Positions 9,324-18,931 are shown, counted from the first letter of the stretch. The stretch is 64,000 bases of DNA from an uncultured Fluviicola sp. (GCF_902168135.1 NZ_CABHOL010000045.1:1-64000); one strand, 5' to 3'. Notes: generated by a model from the sequence alone, not told the origin. Program-made: numbers and translations.

Positions 9324-10081
9324 TAACTAGGATTCTTTTTACGGTATTGCTTTTTATTGCTTCCCAGGGATTGGGACAAACAGTTAATCAGAAAGATACG
9401 CAGGGCAGAAAACAAGGTCCCTGGCAGAAAACGTATCCAAAATCCCGGGCTTTTGAATACAAAGGACAGTTTAAAGATGATAAGCCGGTGGGAACGTTCT
9501 ATTATTATTATCCTTCCACAAAGAAAAAAGCGGTTGTAACCCATGATGAGAAAACCGGTCGTTCAACTTCAGTGATGTACCATGAAAATGGGGTCCTGAT
9601 GGCAAAAGGGATTTTCAGAAACCAGGAAAAAGACAGCATTTGGGAATATTACGGTCCTTCCGGGAAATTAAGTACCAAAGAAACGTATACGAAAGGAAAG
9701 CTAAACGGGAACCACACGATCTATTATGTAATGGAAGACCCGAATGATAAGCGCATAATTCCGGCAAAAGTGACACCTTATAAAATGGGAGTGATCCACG
9801 GGGATGTTATTGAGTATTTCGATACGAATGTGATCAAAAGCAAAGTCACTTATGTCAACGGAAAGAAAGAAGGAGTTGCAATAATAAACCATCCGAACGG
9901 AAAGGTGATGATCACAGAGCGTTATAAAGGAGGTGTTCAGCATGGCTGGCAGTCTGCTCACGATCAAACCGGGAAGGAAACCGGAAAACAATACTATCGT
10001 TTCGGGAAACGAATTGAGGGAAAGGAGCTTGACTCTTATTTGAAGCAATGTAAAGCAAAAGGAATCAATCCGAACGGTTAA
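9320..10081 (+). CDS. Secreted MORN-repeat (YwqK-like) protein
   Basis: 253 residues with a signal peptide (MITRILFTVLLFIASQGLGQ) and several MORN-2-type repeats such as YHENGVLMAKGIF, YGPSGKLSTKETYTKGKLNG, YFDTNVIKSKVTYVNGKKEG and NHPNGKVMITERYKGG. Such proteins are often labelled 'toxin-antitoxin YwqK family antitoxin', but nothing here suggests a toxin partner. The start overlaps the HAD stop by 4 bp. It is probably exported, with a structural or surface-binding role. Confidence 0.8.
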   Translation: MITRILFTVLLFIASQGLGQTVNQKDTQGRKQGPWQKTYPKSRAFEYKGQFKDDKPVGTFYYYYPSTKKKAVVTHDEKTGRSTSVMYHENGVLMAKGIFRNQEKDSIWEYYGPSGKLSTKETYTKGKLNGNHTIYYVMEDPNDKRIIPAKVTPYKMGVIHGDVIEYFDTNVIKSKVTYVNGKKEGVAIINHPNGKVMITERYKGGVQHGWQSAHDQTGKETGKQYYRFGKRIEGKELDSYLKQCKAKGINPNG

Positions 10082-10151
10082 ATTCTCAATTAAATACGTA
10101 TTTTGAACATTTGCTTGACTTGAAACTACTTTTTTAAGTATCTTGCGCCTC

Positions 10152-10838
10152 ATGCGTAAGAATTTAAAAGTCATAGCTATAGCTGTGTTACTACTACCCC
10201 CATTCCTATTGATCAGTTCTTGTAAGAAAGACACGAATTTTGATATGTATTACAACTACTTTCCGCTGAATGAAGGACATTATGCCATTTATTCGGTTCG
10301 GGAAGTGATCGTTGACCAGCAGGTAAACGTCAGAGATACTTTCGATTATTTCATCAAGACAGTTATCGGTGATACAATTACGGACAATTCCGGCAGAACA
10401 GCCAAACAGTTTGAGCGTTATTACGGATCAAGTGCCAATGGACCCTGGATGATCCATGATATATGGACTGCCATTTATGCTGACGGTAAAGCAGAATTGG
10501 TTGAAGAAAACAACCGGGTCATCAAGCTGGTATTTGCACCGAGCGAAGACGATGAATGGGATATGAATGCGTACAATACCCTGGAACCTTTAGAGTGTTA
10601 TTATTCGAATATCCACCAGTCCTATACGCTTAACGGGAACAGTTACTCTTCTACGGTTACGGTTGAACAGGAAGATTTCTCATCGTATATTGATTCCCGC
10701 CGCAAATATGAAGTATATGCACGCGGAGTTGGTTTGGTGCATAAATATTTCAGGGATTTCACCATCAATAACGGTAATCCGAATAATCTCAAAAAGGGAA
10801 GATTGCTGACGATGGAATTGGTGAGTTACGGGGATTAG
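10152..10838 (+). CDS. Lipoprotein of unknown function
   Basis: The ATG at 10152 gives MRKNLKVIAIAVLLL..., a lipoprotein signal with lipobox LISSC, so the mature protein starts at a lipidated cysteine. A TTG at 10143 would add three residues. The body (about 200 residues) has beta-rich segments such as FPLNEGHYAIYSVREV and a C-terminal KKGRLLTMELVSYGD, but no family I can name. A TATCTTG element at 10139-10145 ends 6 nt before the ATG, so the transcript may be nearly leaderless. Confidence 0.7.
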   Translation: MRKNLKVIAIAVLLLPPFLLISSCKKDTNFDMYYNYFPLNEGHYAIYSVREVIVDQQVNVRDTFDYFIKTVIGDTITDNSGRTAKQFERYYGSSANGPWMIHDIWTAIYADGKAELVEENNRVIKLVFAPSEDDEWDMNAYNTLEPLECYYSNIHQSYTLNGNSYSSTVTVEQEDFSSYIDSRRKYEVYARGVGLVHKYFRDFTINNGNPNNLKKGRLLTMELVSYGD

Positions 10839-10856
10839 CCCATTTACTTTTCTTGC

Positions 10857-10864
10857 TATCTTTG
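10857..10864 (+). promoter_or_regulatory. -7 box TATCTTTG
   Basis: Perfect TAnnTTTG match 14 nt before the glycosyltransferase start at 10879. A matching -33 TTTG was not seen at normal spacing. Confidence 0.5.
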
Positions 10865-10878
10865 CCGAAAAGGAATCC

Positions 10879-11877
10879 ATGTATTTTTCATTTATTATTC
10901 CTGTCTACAACAGACCTGATGAAATAGAAGAATTGCTCGAGAGTTTGTCCGGGCAGACTTACAGTAAAGAATTTGAAGTTGTTGTAGTGGAAGACGGTTC
11001 CTCTATACCTTGTGGACACATCATCGATTCCTTCAAAGATCAATTAACGATTTCTTATTATTTCAAACCCAATTCAGGCCCGGGTGATTCCCGGAATTTC
11101 GGAATGCACCAGGCAAAGGGAGATTATTTCCTCATTTTGGACTCCGATTGTATCCTTCCCGATACTTACCTGCAATCTGTTGCAGAAAACCTGGAACGGG
11201 AATATGTGGATTGTTTCGGCGGTCCTGATAATGCATTGGACTCTTTTTCCGATGTTCAGAAGGCGATCAATTTTACGATGACCTCATTCCTCACAACCGG
11301 CGGGGTTCGCGGGGGGTCTGAGAAAATCGGCAGATTCCAGCCAAGAAGCTTTAATATGGGGCTTTCCAAAAAGGGGTTTGAAGCTACAGGAGGGTTTGGG
11401 AATATCCATCCCGGAGAAGATCCTGATTTATCCATCCGTTTGTGGGAGTTGGGTTTTGACAGTAAACTGTTCAGGGACTCATATGTTTATCACAAAAGAA
11501 GGATCGACTGGTCAAAATTCTACAAGCAGGTAAACAAATTCGGCAAAGCAAGACCGATACTTGATTCCTGGTACCCGAAATACAAGAAACTTACTTTTTG
11601 GTTTCCTACCTTGTTCCTGATTGGATTTGCAGTATCAGTGATCTTAGCGTTTTTTCTGACTCCTGTTTTTTTGTTCCTGTATGCATTTTATTTTGTATTG
11701 ATCTTTGTATTCGGAGCAATAAGCAATTCAAGCCTGAAAATAGGTTTTCTTTCACTCATAGCTTGCATTATCCAGTTTTATGGATATGGTATCGGATTCC
11801 TGAAATCATTCATTAAAGTATCCTTGCTGAAACAAAAGCCGGAAGCAGCATTTCCAGGGCTGTTTTTCAAAAAGTAG
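10879..11877 (+). CDS. Family 2 glycosyltransferase with C-terminal membrane helices
   Basis: 332 residues. GT-A motifs are IIPVYNRPDEIEELL, VVVEDGSS, the metal-binding ILDSDCILP and GGFGNIHPGEDPDLSIRLWELG, the acceptor-side ED motif. Hydrophobic segments in the last 100 residues (LTFWFPTLFLIGFAVSVILAF and following) anchor it in the inner membrane. It probably adds a sugar to a cell-surface glycan, as in chlorobactene- or EPS-type transferases. It has its own promoter and is followed by a 217-bp gap. Confidence 0.85.
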   Translation: MYFSFIIPVYNRPDEIEELLESLSGQTYSKEFEVVVVEDGSSIPCGHIIDSFKDQLTISYYFKPNSGPGDSRNFGMHQAKGDYFLILDSDCILPDTYLQSVAENLEREYVDCFGGPDNALDSFSDVQKAINFTMTSFLTTGGVRGGSEKIGRFQPRSFNMGLSKKGFEATGGFGNIHPGEDPDLSIRLWELGFDSKLFRDSYVYHKRRIDWSKFYKQVNKFGKARPILDSWYPKYKKLTFWFPTLFLIGFAVSVILAFFLTPVFLFLYAFYFVLIFVFGAISNSSLKIGFLSLIACIIQFYGYGIGFLKSFIKVSLLKQKPEAAFPGLFFKK

Positions 11878-12036
11878 CGGGCTTGTTTCCGGATATTGCA
11901 CTAACGGTATCGGAATAAAACAGTTATACCTGGGGAAAAATGCTTTGTTGGTTCTAATTTATTCGTGTTAAAAGCCTGAAATCAAAAGATTTAAAAGGAC
12001 TTATCTTCTTTTTTTTAAAAAGGTTTTACACATAAG

Positions 12037-12067
12037 TTGACTTTGATAGTCGTAAATGATATATTTG
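12037..12067 (+). promoter_or_regulatory. secDF promoter (TTG, TATATTTG)
   Basis: TTG at 12037-12039 and TATATTTG at 12060-12067 have 20-nt spacing. The box lies 27 nt before the secDF ATG. The rest of 11878-12094 shows nothing else recognisable. Confidence 0.6.
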
Positions 12068-12094
12068 CGGGCTTAAAAAATACAATCAATCAAA

Positions 12095-15000
12095 ATGCGT
12101 AATAAAGGATTTTTCTGGTTTTTAACGATTTTGCTTACTGGAGTATGTGTATATCAATTATCATTTACTTGGGTGGCAATCGGCGTTGAAAACGATGCTG
12201 AACGTGAGGCACTGGGACTAGTTGAAGATTTAAAAGTAAAGGCAGCTGCTACTGACAGCAACAAAGTTGCTTTATCTAATGGAACTATCATCGATTTCAA
12301 TAAGCCGGAGGCGTTTGAACTTGCTAAGGCAGCAATGATTAACCAGGTGCTGTCTGAAAAAGCAGAAAAAGCTGTTTACCCGGTTATCGGATCTAAATTC
12401 AAGGATGTAAAAGCGCGTTCATTAGCGTTTGGTTTGGACCTTGTGGGTGGTATGAGTGTTACGATGGAAATCGACGTTCCTGCATTCGTTAAATCATATG
12501 CACGTAACGCAAGAGATTTGAAATTCCAGGCACCATTCGATGAGGCTTATCTGATTCATACAACAAAAGGTGGAGATTTCATCGATTTGTTCATTGATGC
12601 TTATGAAAAGAAGAACGGATCCGAGAAATTGGTTCGCCAGTTGAATATCAGTGAGGTAAAAGAATTGTCTTATAACTCTTCCAATTCGGAAGTTGCTTCT
12701 TATTTCCATGATAAGATTGCAAGTTCAATGGATGGGGTAGAGCAGATTATGAGCAAGCGTATCAACCAGTTTGGTGTCGCGCAGCCCAATATTCAGAAAG
12801 AATCCCGTAAAAACCGCTTATATATTGAGCTTCCGGGAGTTCAGGATGAGGCAACAGTTGCTAAGAAATTACAATCAACTGCAAACCTTGAGTTCTATGA
12901 AACATATGTGTTGGCAGATGCTGGTATCCAGGTCGGTCTATCTAATGCGAATGTTATTTCAAGAAATCCTGAAATCAAGAAAACAGAAATTGATACTGCA
13001 GCAAACAGTGCGGATACAACAGGTGTTGATACAGCTAAAGCGGCTGTAAAGCCTGCTAAATCACTTTCTCTTTCGGCGAAGCCTGCGGCTGGCGCTAAAA
13101 AGCCTTTGTTCGACTATCTGAAAGTAGCTCCTGGAATGGGACTTGGTACTGCTAATGCAGAAGACAGAGACGAAGTAGATGAAATTTTGAAGCGTTCTGA
13201 CGTAATCAGCTTATTCCCGCAAGATCTTAAATTCATGTGGTCTGCTAACCTGGAAGATATCGGGGAAGGTAAAAAAGGATACGTATTATATGCTGTAAGA
13301 ATTCCGGAAGGAGGAAAAGCAATGGTTGGAGGTGAAGATGTAAAATCTGCAGTTCGTTCATTCAATCAGCAAAACCTTCAGACAACTGTAAGTGTAACAA
13401 TGTCAATCGACGGAACTCAGAAATGGGCTCAGATGACTGAGAGAAACGTTGGACGTTCAGTTGCGATTACTATGGATAACGTAGTTTATTCTGCGCCTGT
13501 AGTAAACGAAGCTATTAAAGGAGGAAGCACAGAGATTTCAGGTAACTTCAGTATTGCTGAGGCTGATGACCTTTCCGGATTATTGAACGGAGGATCACTT
13601 CCTGCACCTTGTGTGATCAAACAGCAAACCAAAGTCGGACCTACAATCGGTAAGGAAAACTCTGAAGCGGGATTAATCTCTTTTGCTTTTGCATTCTTAG
13701 CGGTATTCATATACATGTACTTCTACTACGGAAAAGGAGGTTTGGTAGCAAACATCGCTTTGGCTGTAAACGTTGTATTGATCTTCGGTTGTTTAGCTTC
13801 ATTCGGAGCAGTATTGACATTAGCAGGTATCGCAGGTATTGTATTAACAATTGGTACGGCGGTCGATGCGAACATCCTGATTTTCGAACGTATTAAAGAA
13901 GAAAACGCTTTAGGAAAATCTTCTGAGGATGCAGTGAACATTGGTTTCGTGAAAGCATTGCCATCCATCATCGATGCCAACGTAACTCACTTATTGGTAG
14001 CGATGATTTTGAAGATCTTCGGAACAGGTGAGATCGAATCTTTCGCAACTACATTGATCGTGGGTATTTTCACTTCCGTATTCTCTGCTATCATTATTTC
14101 TAAATTGATCATTACGTCTTCTTTGGAAAAAGGGAAAAAAGTTTCTTTCAGTACAAAGTATACACACAATATGTTCTCTAATTTCCATTTCGACTGGATC
14201 GGTAAGAGAAAATACTTCTACATCTTCTCAATCACGGTTACAATCCTTGGAATCGCTGCTTTTGCGACAAGAGGTTTGAAACAAAGTGTGGAATTTACAG
14301 GAGGTAGGACATTTGGTGTTAAAATGGAGAAACCTGCAGACATCGAAACTGTAAGAAAAGCAATGGAGTCGGTATTCATCGAATCAAACGGTGAAAAATC
14401 GAACGTGGAGATCAAAACAAAATCCAATGCTTATAACGTAGAGATTACAACAAACTACTTATTGGCGGATGCTACTGCAACTTCAAAAGTAGAAGACAAA
14501 ATGAAAGAAGGTTTTGCTTCGATCAAAGATAAGTCGGGAGAAATTACCGTAACAGATACACGTTCAATCTCTGCATCCGTATCGGAAGAAATGTGGTCTT
14601 CGGCAACACTTTCGATTACATTGGCTTTGATCGCGATCTTTGCATACATCTTCATTCGTTTCGGTCAGTGGCAGTATTCATTGGGTGCGATCTTAGGATT
14701 GGCGCATGATGTATTGTTCGTTCTTTCAGTATTCTCATTGCTGCATGGAATTCTGCCATTCAGCTTAGATGTGAACCAGGCGTTCATTGCAGCTATTCTT
14801 ACGGTAATCGGTTACTCGATGAACGATACCGTGATTGTATTCGACCGTATTCGTGAGAGCTTGAATTTTGATAAGAACCAGCACGAAGCGAAAGAAGTAA
14901 TCAATGAAGCGTTGAACAAAACCCTGAGCCGTACTTTCAATACATCGATGATCTTGTTCGTAGTATTGTTGATCATGTTCATCTTCGGTGGACCGGCAAT

Positions 15001-15121
15001 CAAAGGATTCTTGTTCGCACTATTGGTTGGTGTTGTTATCGGAACATACTCATCACTATGTGTTGCTACACCGATTCTTGTTGACTTCACGAAGTCATTC
15101 AAGATTAAGAGTAAGAAATAA
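12095..15121 (+). CDS. secDF: Protein translocase subunit SecDF (fused)
   Basis: 1008 residues joining SecD and SecF, the common arrangement in Bacteroidota. It uses the proton gradient to pull preproteins through SecYEG at the periplasmic face. Visible parts are TM1, the SecD start FGLDLVGGMSVTMEIDV, the periplasmic P1 domain with an Ala/Lys/Ser-rich insert around residues 305-350, the SecD TM4 signature GTAVDANILIFERIKEE, and in SecF FTGGRTFGV and YSMNDTVIVFDRIRE. About twelve transmembrane segments are predicted from hydrophobicity. The codon use is noticeably regular, consistent with high expression. A strong terminator follows. Confidence 0.97.
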   Translation: MRNKGFFWFLTILLTGVCVYQLSFTWVAIGVENDAEREALGLVEDLKVKAAATDSNKVALSNGTIIDFNKPEAFELAKAAMINQVLSEKAEKAVYPVIGSKFKDVKARSLAFGLDLVGGMSVTMEIDVPAFVKSYARNARDLKFQAPFDEAYLIHTTKGGDFIDLFIDAYEKKNGSEKLVRQLNISEVKELSYNSSNSEVASYFHDKIASSMDGVEQIMSKRINQFGVAQPNIQKESRKNRLYIELPGVQDEATVAKKLQSTANLEFYETYVLADAGIQVGLSNANVISRNPEIKKTEIDTAANSADTTGVDTAKAAVKPAKSLSLSAKPAAGAKKPLFDYLKVAPGMGLGTANAEDRDEVDEILKRSDVISLFPQDLKFMWSANLEDIGEGKKGYVLYAVRIPEGGKAMVGGEDVKSAVRSFNQQNLQTTVSVTMSIDGTQKWAQMTERNVGRSVAITMDNVVYSAPVVNEAIKGGSTEISGNFSIAEADDLSGLLNGGSLPAPCVIKQQTKVGPTIGKENSEAGLISFAFAFLAVFIYMYFYYGKGGLVANIALAVNVVLIFGCLASFGAVLTLAGIAGIVLTIGTAVDANILIFERIKEENALGKSSEDAVNIGFVKALPSIIDANVTHLLVAMILKIFGTGEIESFATTLIVGIFTSVFSAIIISKLIITSSLEKGKKVSFSTKYTHNMFSNFHFDWIGKRKYFYIFSITVTILGIAAFATRGLKQSVEFTGGRTFGVKMEKPADIETVRKAMESVFIESNGEKSNVEIKTKSNAYNVEITTNYLLADATATSKVEDKMKEGFASIKDKSGEITVTDTRSISASVSEEMWSSATLSITLALIAIFAYIFIRFGQWQYSLGAILGLAHDVLFVLSVFSLLHGILPFSLDVNQAFIAAILTVIGYSMNDTVIVFDRIRESLNFDKNQHEAKEVINEALNKTLSRTFNTSMILFVVLLIMFIFGGPAIKGFLFALLVGVVIGTYSSLCVATPILVDFTKSFKIKSKK

Positions 15122-15140
15122 TCATACTTAAATAGTTGAG

Positions 15141-15171
15141 AACGGCCGGTCAATAGATCGGCCGTTTTTTT
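15141..15171 (+). terminator. Intrinsic terminator of secDF
   Basis: Arms AACGGCCG (15141-15148) and CGGCCGTT (15159-15166) are followed by a T run to 15171, 19 bp after the stop codon. Confidence 0.88.
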
Positions 15172-15469
15172 ATGGCTTTTTTTACAACCTTTTACAGGAT
15201 GTTCCATCAGAGTTTAAAAAGGTTCCAAAGTTCAAAAGCAGTGGCTTCCCGCTTGAAAACAGATACTTGTCCGTTTTTAACTTGAACTTTGTAACTCTTT
15301 GAACGATTTAACTTGTAAAAAAACACACGCCATGATAGTCATTGTTTCCCTGGTTCTCGCGCTGCTTGTCGGGAATATCCTAATTCAAAGAAAAGACTAA
15401 TATAGAATGAAAACGAGAGCGAGAATGATGATCAATTCGTCATTCTCATTCTGCTTATCGTTTTGATAA
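15172..15469. other. Intergenic region with GTTCAAA/TTGAAC words
   Basis: Between secDF and the nuclease stop. It holds scattered GTTCCAAAGTTCAAAAG and TTGAACTTTG-type words (15212-15312) that resemble the unit of the tandem array at 38713-38800. A 22-codon hydrophobic ORF (15332-15400) is discussed under rejected items. Confidence 0.35.
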
Positions 15470-16846
15470 TTATCCTGTGTAAGGAATTTTTAAGGTCTCG
15501 CTGTTTTTTCGCAGGTAATACCGCAATATGGTACGTGCATCTTTATCTTCCGGATGAAGTTCGATGTAACGGAGCCAATTCCTGTGAGCCTGTTTAATCG
15601 TGTAATAAGGAACAAAACCAAAACCCCGGTAAGAGCCATTTTCGATCCATATAACACTCTTTTCGCGTTTATCCCGACCGTTTTCTACAATGAAGAAATT
15701 ATCATCGTCAAAAGTCAGTAAATTGATAAGCTGGCTCACACGTTCATTGTAAGATTCCGGGCTTTCAATCCCAACACATGCTCCATGGCATTTCCGTACC
15801 TGGTATCCGAAACAGCTGCTACTGGTTTTTTCCAAACTGCATAACTTCTGGCACAACTGGTGTTTTTCAATCAGGCCGAAAATATATTCATTTGCTTCAC
15901 GTTTGGTTGTGAAAGTGGTGATCGGGGCGTTGGAAGTCTTGTTGATCTTGTCTACATAAAGTTGTAAGTAACCAGCCTGGTCTTCATAATCAAACAAGCC
16001 ATACGCAAAAGTACTTTTTCGAAGAGCACGGTTATAAATCGGTTTGTGCACTTTGATCAATTCCGATTCGAACAGCAGAGCTATCAATTCAGAACCGGTC
16101 AATTCAAATTCGATACGGGCAATTTCCTGCCGCATGATAGAACCTTTCAGCGTCTTGGAGTTTTTGAGGTGCTGCTCGATCCGTTTGCGAATATGTTTGC
16201 TTTTACCGATATAAATGAGTTGGTTCGTATCGTTATAAAACTTGTAAACTCCGGGTTTATTCGGAATTTCTTCGAGTATTTCAAGGTCGAGGTTCGGGTG
16301 TAGTATTTTCGGGTTGACCTCTTCCTGGATGAAAGTTTGGAGTCCTTTTGAGTCTTTTTGGTGCAGAAGCGTAAATAAATGAGCAGTTGCCTCCGCATCG
16401 CCCTTCGCACGGTGCCTGTCAACCAGGTCGATTCCCAGTGCTTTGGTTAGTTTCCCCAAACTATAAGATTCGTGATTCGGAATGACATAGCGGGAAGCTC
16501 TTACCGTACACAGATGTGCTTTCCGGTAGTCGTAGCCCAATTGCTTGAATTCATGGCGGATAATTCCATAATCGAACCCGACATTGTGTGCTACGAAAAT
16601 ACAGTCTTCCGTAAATTCAATGATTTGTTTGGCGATTTCATAGAATTTAGGGGCATCTTCAACCATTTTATCGTGAATACCGGTCAGCCTGGAAATAAAC
16701 TCAGGAATCGGCATTTCGGGGTTAACCAGAGTAGCAAAGGAATCAATGATTTGAGTTCCATCGTGCTTGTATATAGCGATTTCCGTAATCTTGGAAGATT
16801 TAGTTGACCCACCGGTTGTTTCGATATCGACAATTGCGTAATTCAC
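15470..16846 (-). CDS. DnaQ-type 3'-5' exonuclease fused to a UvrC-like GIY-YIG nuclease
   Basis: 458 residues. The N-terminal exonuclease domain has ExoI VDIETTGG, ExoII around AHNVGFDYGIIRHEF and ExoIII HRAKGDAEATAHLF, the DEDDh pattern of DNA polymerase III epsilon. A GIY-YIG domain follows at about residues 195-275 (KPGVYKFYNDTNQLIYIGKS), then a UvrC-like region with CFGYQVRKCHGACVG. The architecture matches Cho-like repair nucleases with an exonuclease fusion. The start is GTG at 16846. A TAAATTTG box (16851-16858) ends only 4 nt upstream, so the mRNA is probably leaderless. Confidence 0.88.
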   Translation of the reverse strand: MNYAIVDIETTGGSTKSSKITEIAIYKHDGTQIIDSFATLVNPEMPIPEFISRLTGIHDKMVEDAPKFYEIAKQIIEFTEDCIFVAHNVGFDYGIIRHEFKQLGYDYRKAHLCTVRASRYVIPNHESYSLGKLTKALGIDLVDRHRAKGDAEATAHLFTLLHQKDSKGLQTFIQEEVNPKILHPNLDLEILEEIPNKPGVYKFYNDTNQLIYIGKSKHIRKRIEQHLKNSKTLKGSIMRQEIARIEFELTGSELIALLFESELIKVHKPIYNRALRKSTFAYGLFDYEDQAGYLQLYVDKINKTSNAPITTFTTKREANEYIFGLIEKHQLCQKLCSLEKTSSSCFGYQVRKCHGACVGIESPESYNERVSQLINLLTFDDDNFFIVENGRDKREKSVIWIENGSYRGFGFVPYYTIKQAHRNWLRYIELHPEDKDARTILRYYLRKNSETLKIPYTG

Positions 16847-16850
16847 GGCA

Positions 16851-16858
16851 CAAATTTA
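16851..16858 (-). promoter_or_regulatory. -7 box TAAATTTG, 4 nt from a GTG start
   Basis: Minus-strand TAnnTTTG match. Transcription from it would begin at or beside the GTG of the nuclease gene. Confidence 0.55.
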
Positions 16859-16932
16859 CGGATTTTTTAGTGGGTGATTTGTCAAACAACTGTCGTGTCA
16901 ACAGAATTTAACGATTAGTTCCTGAAATTCCT

Positions 16933-16940
16933 TAAATTTG
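16933..16940 (+). promoter_or_regulatory. -7 box TAAATTTG
   Basis: TAnnTTTG match 17 nt before the ATG at 16958. It forms a divergent pair with the minus-strand box at 16851-16858. Confidence 0.55.
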
Positions 16941-16957
16941 CCTAAAATAGTATTGAT

Positions 16958-17215
16958 ATGGCAAATAAGAGAGTAATCAAAAAGCAATTGAACGGAATGA
17001 TCATCGACGTTTTGGATGAATGTTTCTCAATCCAATTGTATAACGAATCCAAAACAGAAGCTACTGATAAATTAATTGAAGAAGCATTGAGTTTCGGAGA
17101 TGATGTTCTGGCTAAGATCCACGAAGCTAAAACGAAGAAAGATTTCCCTGCTATTCGTCAAATGATGGAAGATAAAGGCGTTTACTTCATTGAGGAATTG
17201 AACGGTTTGCAATAA
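16958..17215 (+). CDS. Conserved-looking 85-residue protein of unknown function
   Basis: A small soluble protein, highly charged and probably all-helical (segments KTEATDKLIEEALSFGDDVLAKIHEA and FPAIRQMMEDKGVYFIEEL). It has a good promoter box and is followed by a strong palindromic terminator, so it is a genuine single-gene unit. I do not recognise the family and assign no function. Confidence 0.75.
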   Translation: MANKRVIKKQLNGMIIDVLDECFSIQLYNESKTEATDKLIEEALSFGDDVLAKIHEAKTKKDFPAIRQMMEDKGVYFIEELNGLQ

Positions 17216-17224
17216 GGTTTTTAG

Positions 17225-17270
17225 ATTAAACACGTAGGGCCGCGATTAATCGCGGCCCTACGTGTTTAAT
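17225..17270. terminator. Perfect 46-bp loop-less palindrome, bidirectional terminator
   Basis: Arms 17225-17247 and 17248-17270 are perfect complements, centred on ATT/AAT inside GATTAATC. It lies between two convergent genes and overlaps the last codons of the minus-strand gene by 5 bp. It shares its ATTAATCG core with palindromes at 31872-31899 and 53873-53900, while the arm sequences differ. Confidence 0.8.
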
Positions 17271-17751
17271 GACGAATGATCTTCCGCATCCACAAATCAC
17301 AGGCAAAATGCCCGGAATCCCCGTACGGATGCTCCAGGTACTCAAATCCCAAATGCTCGTATAAACCAACAGCAATATGCAATTCCGGAAGGGTTTCCAG
17401 GTAGATTTCTGTATAACCTTCCGAGATGGCTGCAGCAATGGATTTTTCCATCAGTTGTTTTCCAAGCCCCACACTTCGATGCGTTTTGGCAACATACAAT
17501 TTCACTAATTCAGTGCATCCTTCGGGAAGTCCCTTCGTCGGATAAATGCCGCATCCGCCTACAACCTTTCCATTTTCCTTCGCAATGAAATACTGTGAAT
17601 GTTCGGCTTTGAATAGTTCGAAGAGATTATCTGTAGTTGGGTCAGTAAAGACTGTTCCCGGTTTGTTTGCTCCGAATTCCGTAAGCACTTCCCGGATCAG
17701 CTGCGCAATTGCAGTATTGTCTTCCGGCTGTATGTTTCCGATCGTAATCAT
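17266..17751 (-). CDS. GNAT-family N-acetyltransferase
   Basis: 161 residues with the GNAT fold: the beta4 region VVGGCGIYPTKGLPEGCTELVKLYV, the acetyl-CoA pyrophosphate loop HRSVGLGKQLMEKSI (motif A, R/Q-x-x-G-x-G/A) and the C-terminal YEHLGFEYLEHPYG. The acceptor cannot be told. Its ATG overlaps the stop of the upstream acyltransferase by 4 bp, so the two are translationally coupled on the minus strand. Confidence 0.87.
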   Translation of the reverse strand: MITIGNIQPEDNTAIAQLIREVLTEFGANKPGTVFTDPTTDNLFELFKAEHSQYFIAKENGKVVGGCGIYPTKGLPEGCTELVKLYVAKTHRSVGLGKQLMEKSIAAAISEGYTEIYLETLPELHIAVGLYEHLGFEYLEHPYGDSGHFACDLWMRKIIRH

Positions 17752-18863
17752 ACTCTGAAGTAACGTTTAAGGTTTAACAGTGGTTTCTCAAAATAACTGT
17801 ATGAAATAACGGATAGCAAACTGTTTATCACCAGTAATAGAATGAAATACAGCATAAAATATCCTGCTTGTTGTGTCCATCCCATGTATTCGAATGTTTT
17901 GCAGATGTAGAAGATAAGAATACAGTGGAAGAGGTAAAAACCATAAGTCAGCTTTCCGGCTCGTTGAAAAAAGGGAATTTGATCGGCTTTAAAAAAAGAA
18001 TTCCGTGATTTCAATTGTTCAACAATCGCAAAAGCAAAAAAAGTTCCGGAAATCAGGCGTTCAAGTGAAACAAACCTTCCGGGGAGCAGTTTATGTGCTG
18101 AAAACAGGAAGCTAATCCCAAGAACATAAATGAGCACAATATGCCATTTTTTGAGATCTTCAATGACCCGGACAGATGGTTTTTCAAAGATCCACGAAGC
18201 AAGGATTCCACCGATTGCCATATCGGAAATTACGCTTATTGTGTGGTAATAGAGCAAATCCGGATTTGCTGCGTAATAGAACCTGAAGGCGAAAGAACCG
18301 GTAATTACAAGCAAAAAGAAGTATTGAAACGAGCGGATCGTTTTCCATTGGAAAAATCCGATCACCACTGCCCAGCAGATGTAAAACTGCTCTTCAATAC
18401 TTACACTCCATGTTGCTGTCAGGAAATTGATCGGATCCCGGCTTCCATTGATGATCTCATCGAAATTGGATAAGAATAAACTGTAGCGCCATAATTCGTG
18501 CACTGTTGGAGTGCCAAAGGGGAGGTGCGGGAAGACGAAGAATCCGAACAATACGATTACGAAATAAAGCGGCCACAGCCTCAGGATTCTTCTTACTAAA
18601 AAGAACCCGATATGGATTTTTCCCCGCTCCTTCAATTCTTTCAACAATAAATACGTAATCAAAAAACCACTCAGGACAAAGAATAAATTGACACCGTAAT
18701 GTCCGATAGATGTCAGTTTTCTGATCCACAAAAGCGGAGCAGATTCAAAGAAATCTCCCCAAACTTCCCTGTTAATGGTAAAAGCGTGGAACAAAAAGAC
18801 CATGAAAGCACCTATGAACCGCAATCCATCCAGGTTATCAAAGTGAATTTTTTCTTTTTGCAT
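17748..18863 (-). CDS. OafA/YrhL-type membrane acyltransferase
   Basis: 371 residues with about ten hydrophobic segments. Acyltransferase 3 family signatures are LDGLRFIGAFMVFLFHAF (with the conserved His), NLFFVLSGFLITYLL and a TWSVSIEEQFY motif. Such enzymes O-acetylate surface glycans at the inner membrane. A TACATTTG box on the minus strand (18897-18904) lies 33 nt upstream, divergent from the lhgO promoter. Confidence 0.9.
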   Translation of the reverse strand: MQKEKIHFDNLDGLRFIGAFMVFLFHAFTINREVWGDFFESAPLLWIRKLTSIGHYGVNLFFVLSGFLITYLLLKELKERGKIHIGFFLVRRILRLWPLYFVIVLFGFFVFPHLPFGTPTVHELWRYSLFLSNFDEIINGSRDPINFLTATWSVSIEEQFYICWAVVIGFFQWKTIRSFQYFFLLVITGSFAFRFYYAANPDLLYYHTISVISDMAIGGILASWIFEKPSVRVIEDLKKWHIVLIYVLGISFLFSAHKLLPGRFVSLERLISGTFFAFAIVEQLKSRNSFFKADQIPFFQRAGKLTYGFYLFHCILIFYICKTFEYMGWTQQAGYFMLYFILLLVINSLLSVISYSYFEKPLLNLKRYFRV

Positions 18864-18896
18864 CGAGACTTAAGTTCAGCTGTTTGTGAAGCTGTT

Positions 18897-18904
18897 CAAA
18901 TGTA
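18897..18904 (-). promoter_or_regulatory. -7 box TACATTTG for the acyltransferase
   Basis: Minus-strand TAnnTTTG match 33 nt from the ATG at 18863, back to back with the plus-strand box at 18932-18939. Confidence 0.45.
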
Positions 18905-18931
18905 GTCATTATATACTATTGGTTTTTCTAG

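Noticed and set aside
15332-15400. 22-codon hydrophobic ORF (MIVIVSLVLALL...) with a short basic end
   Set aside because: It could be a tiny membrane peptide, but there is no promoter, no conservation evidence and no known family. Too weak to annotate.
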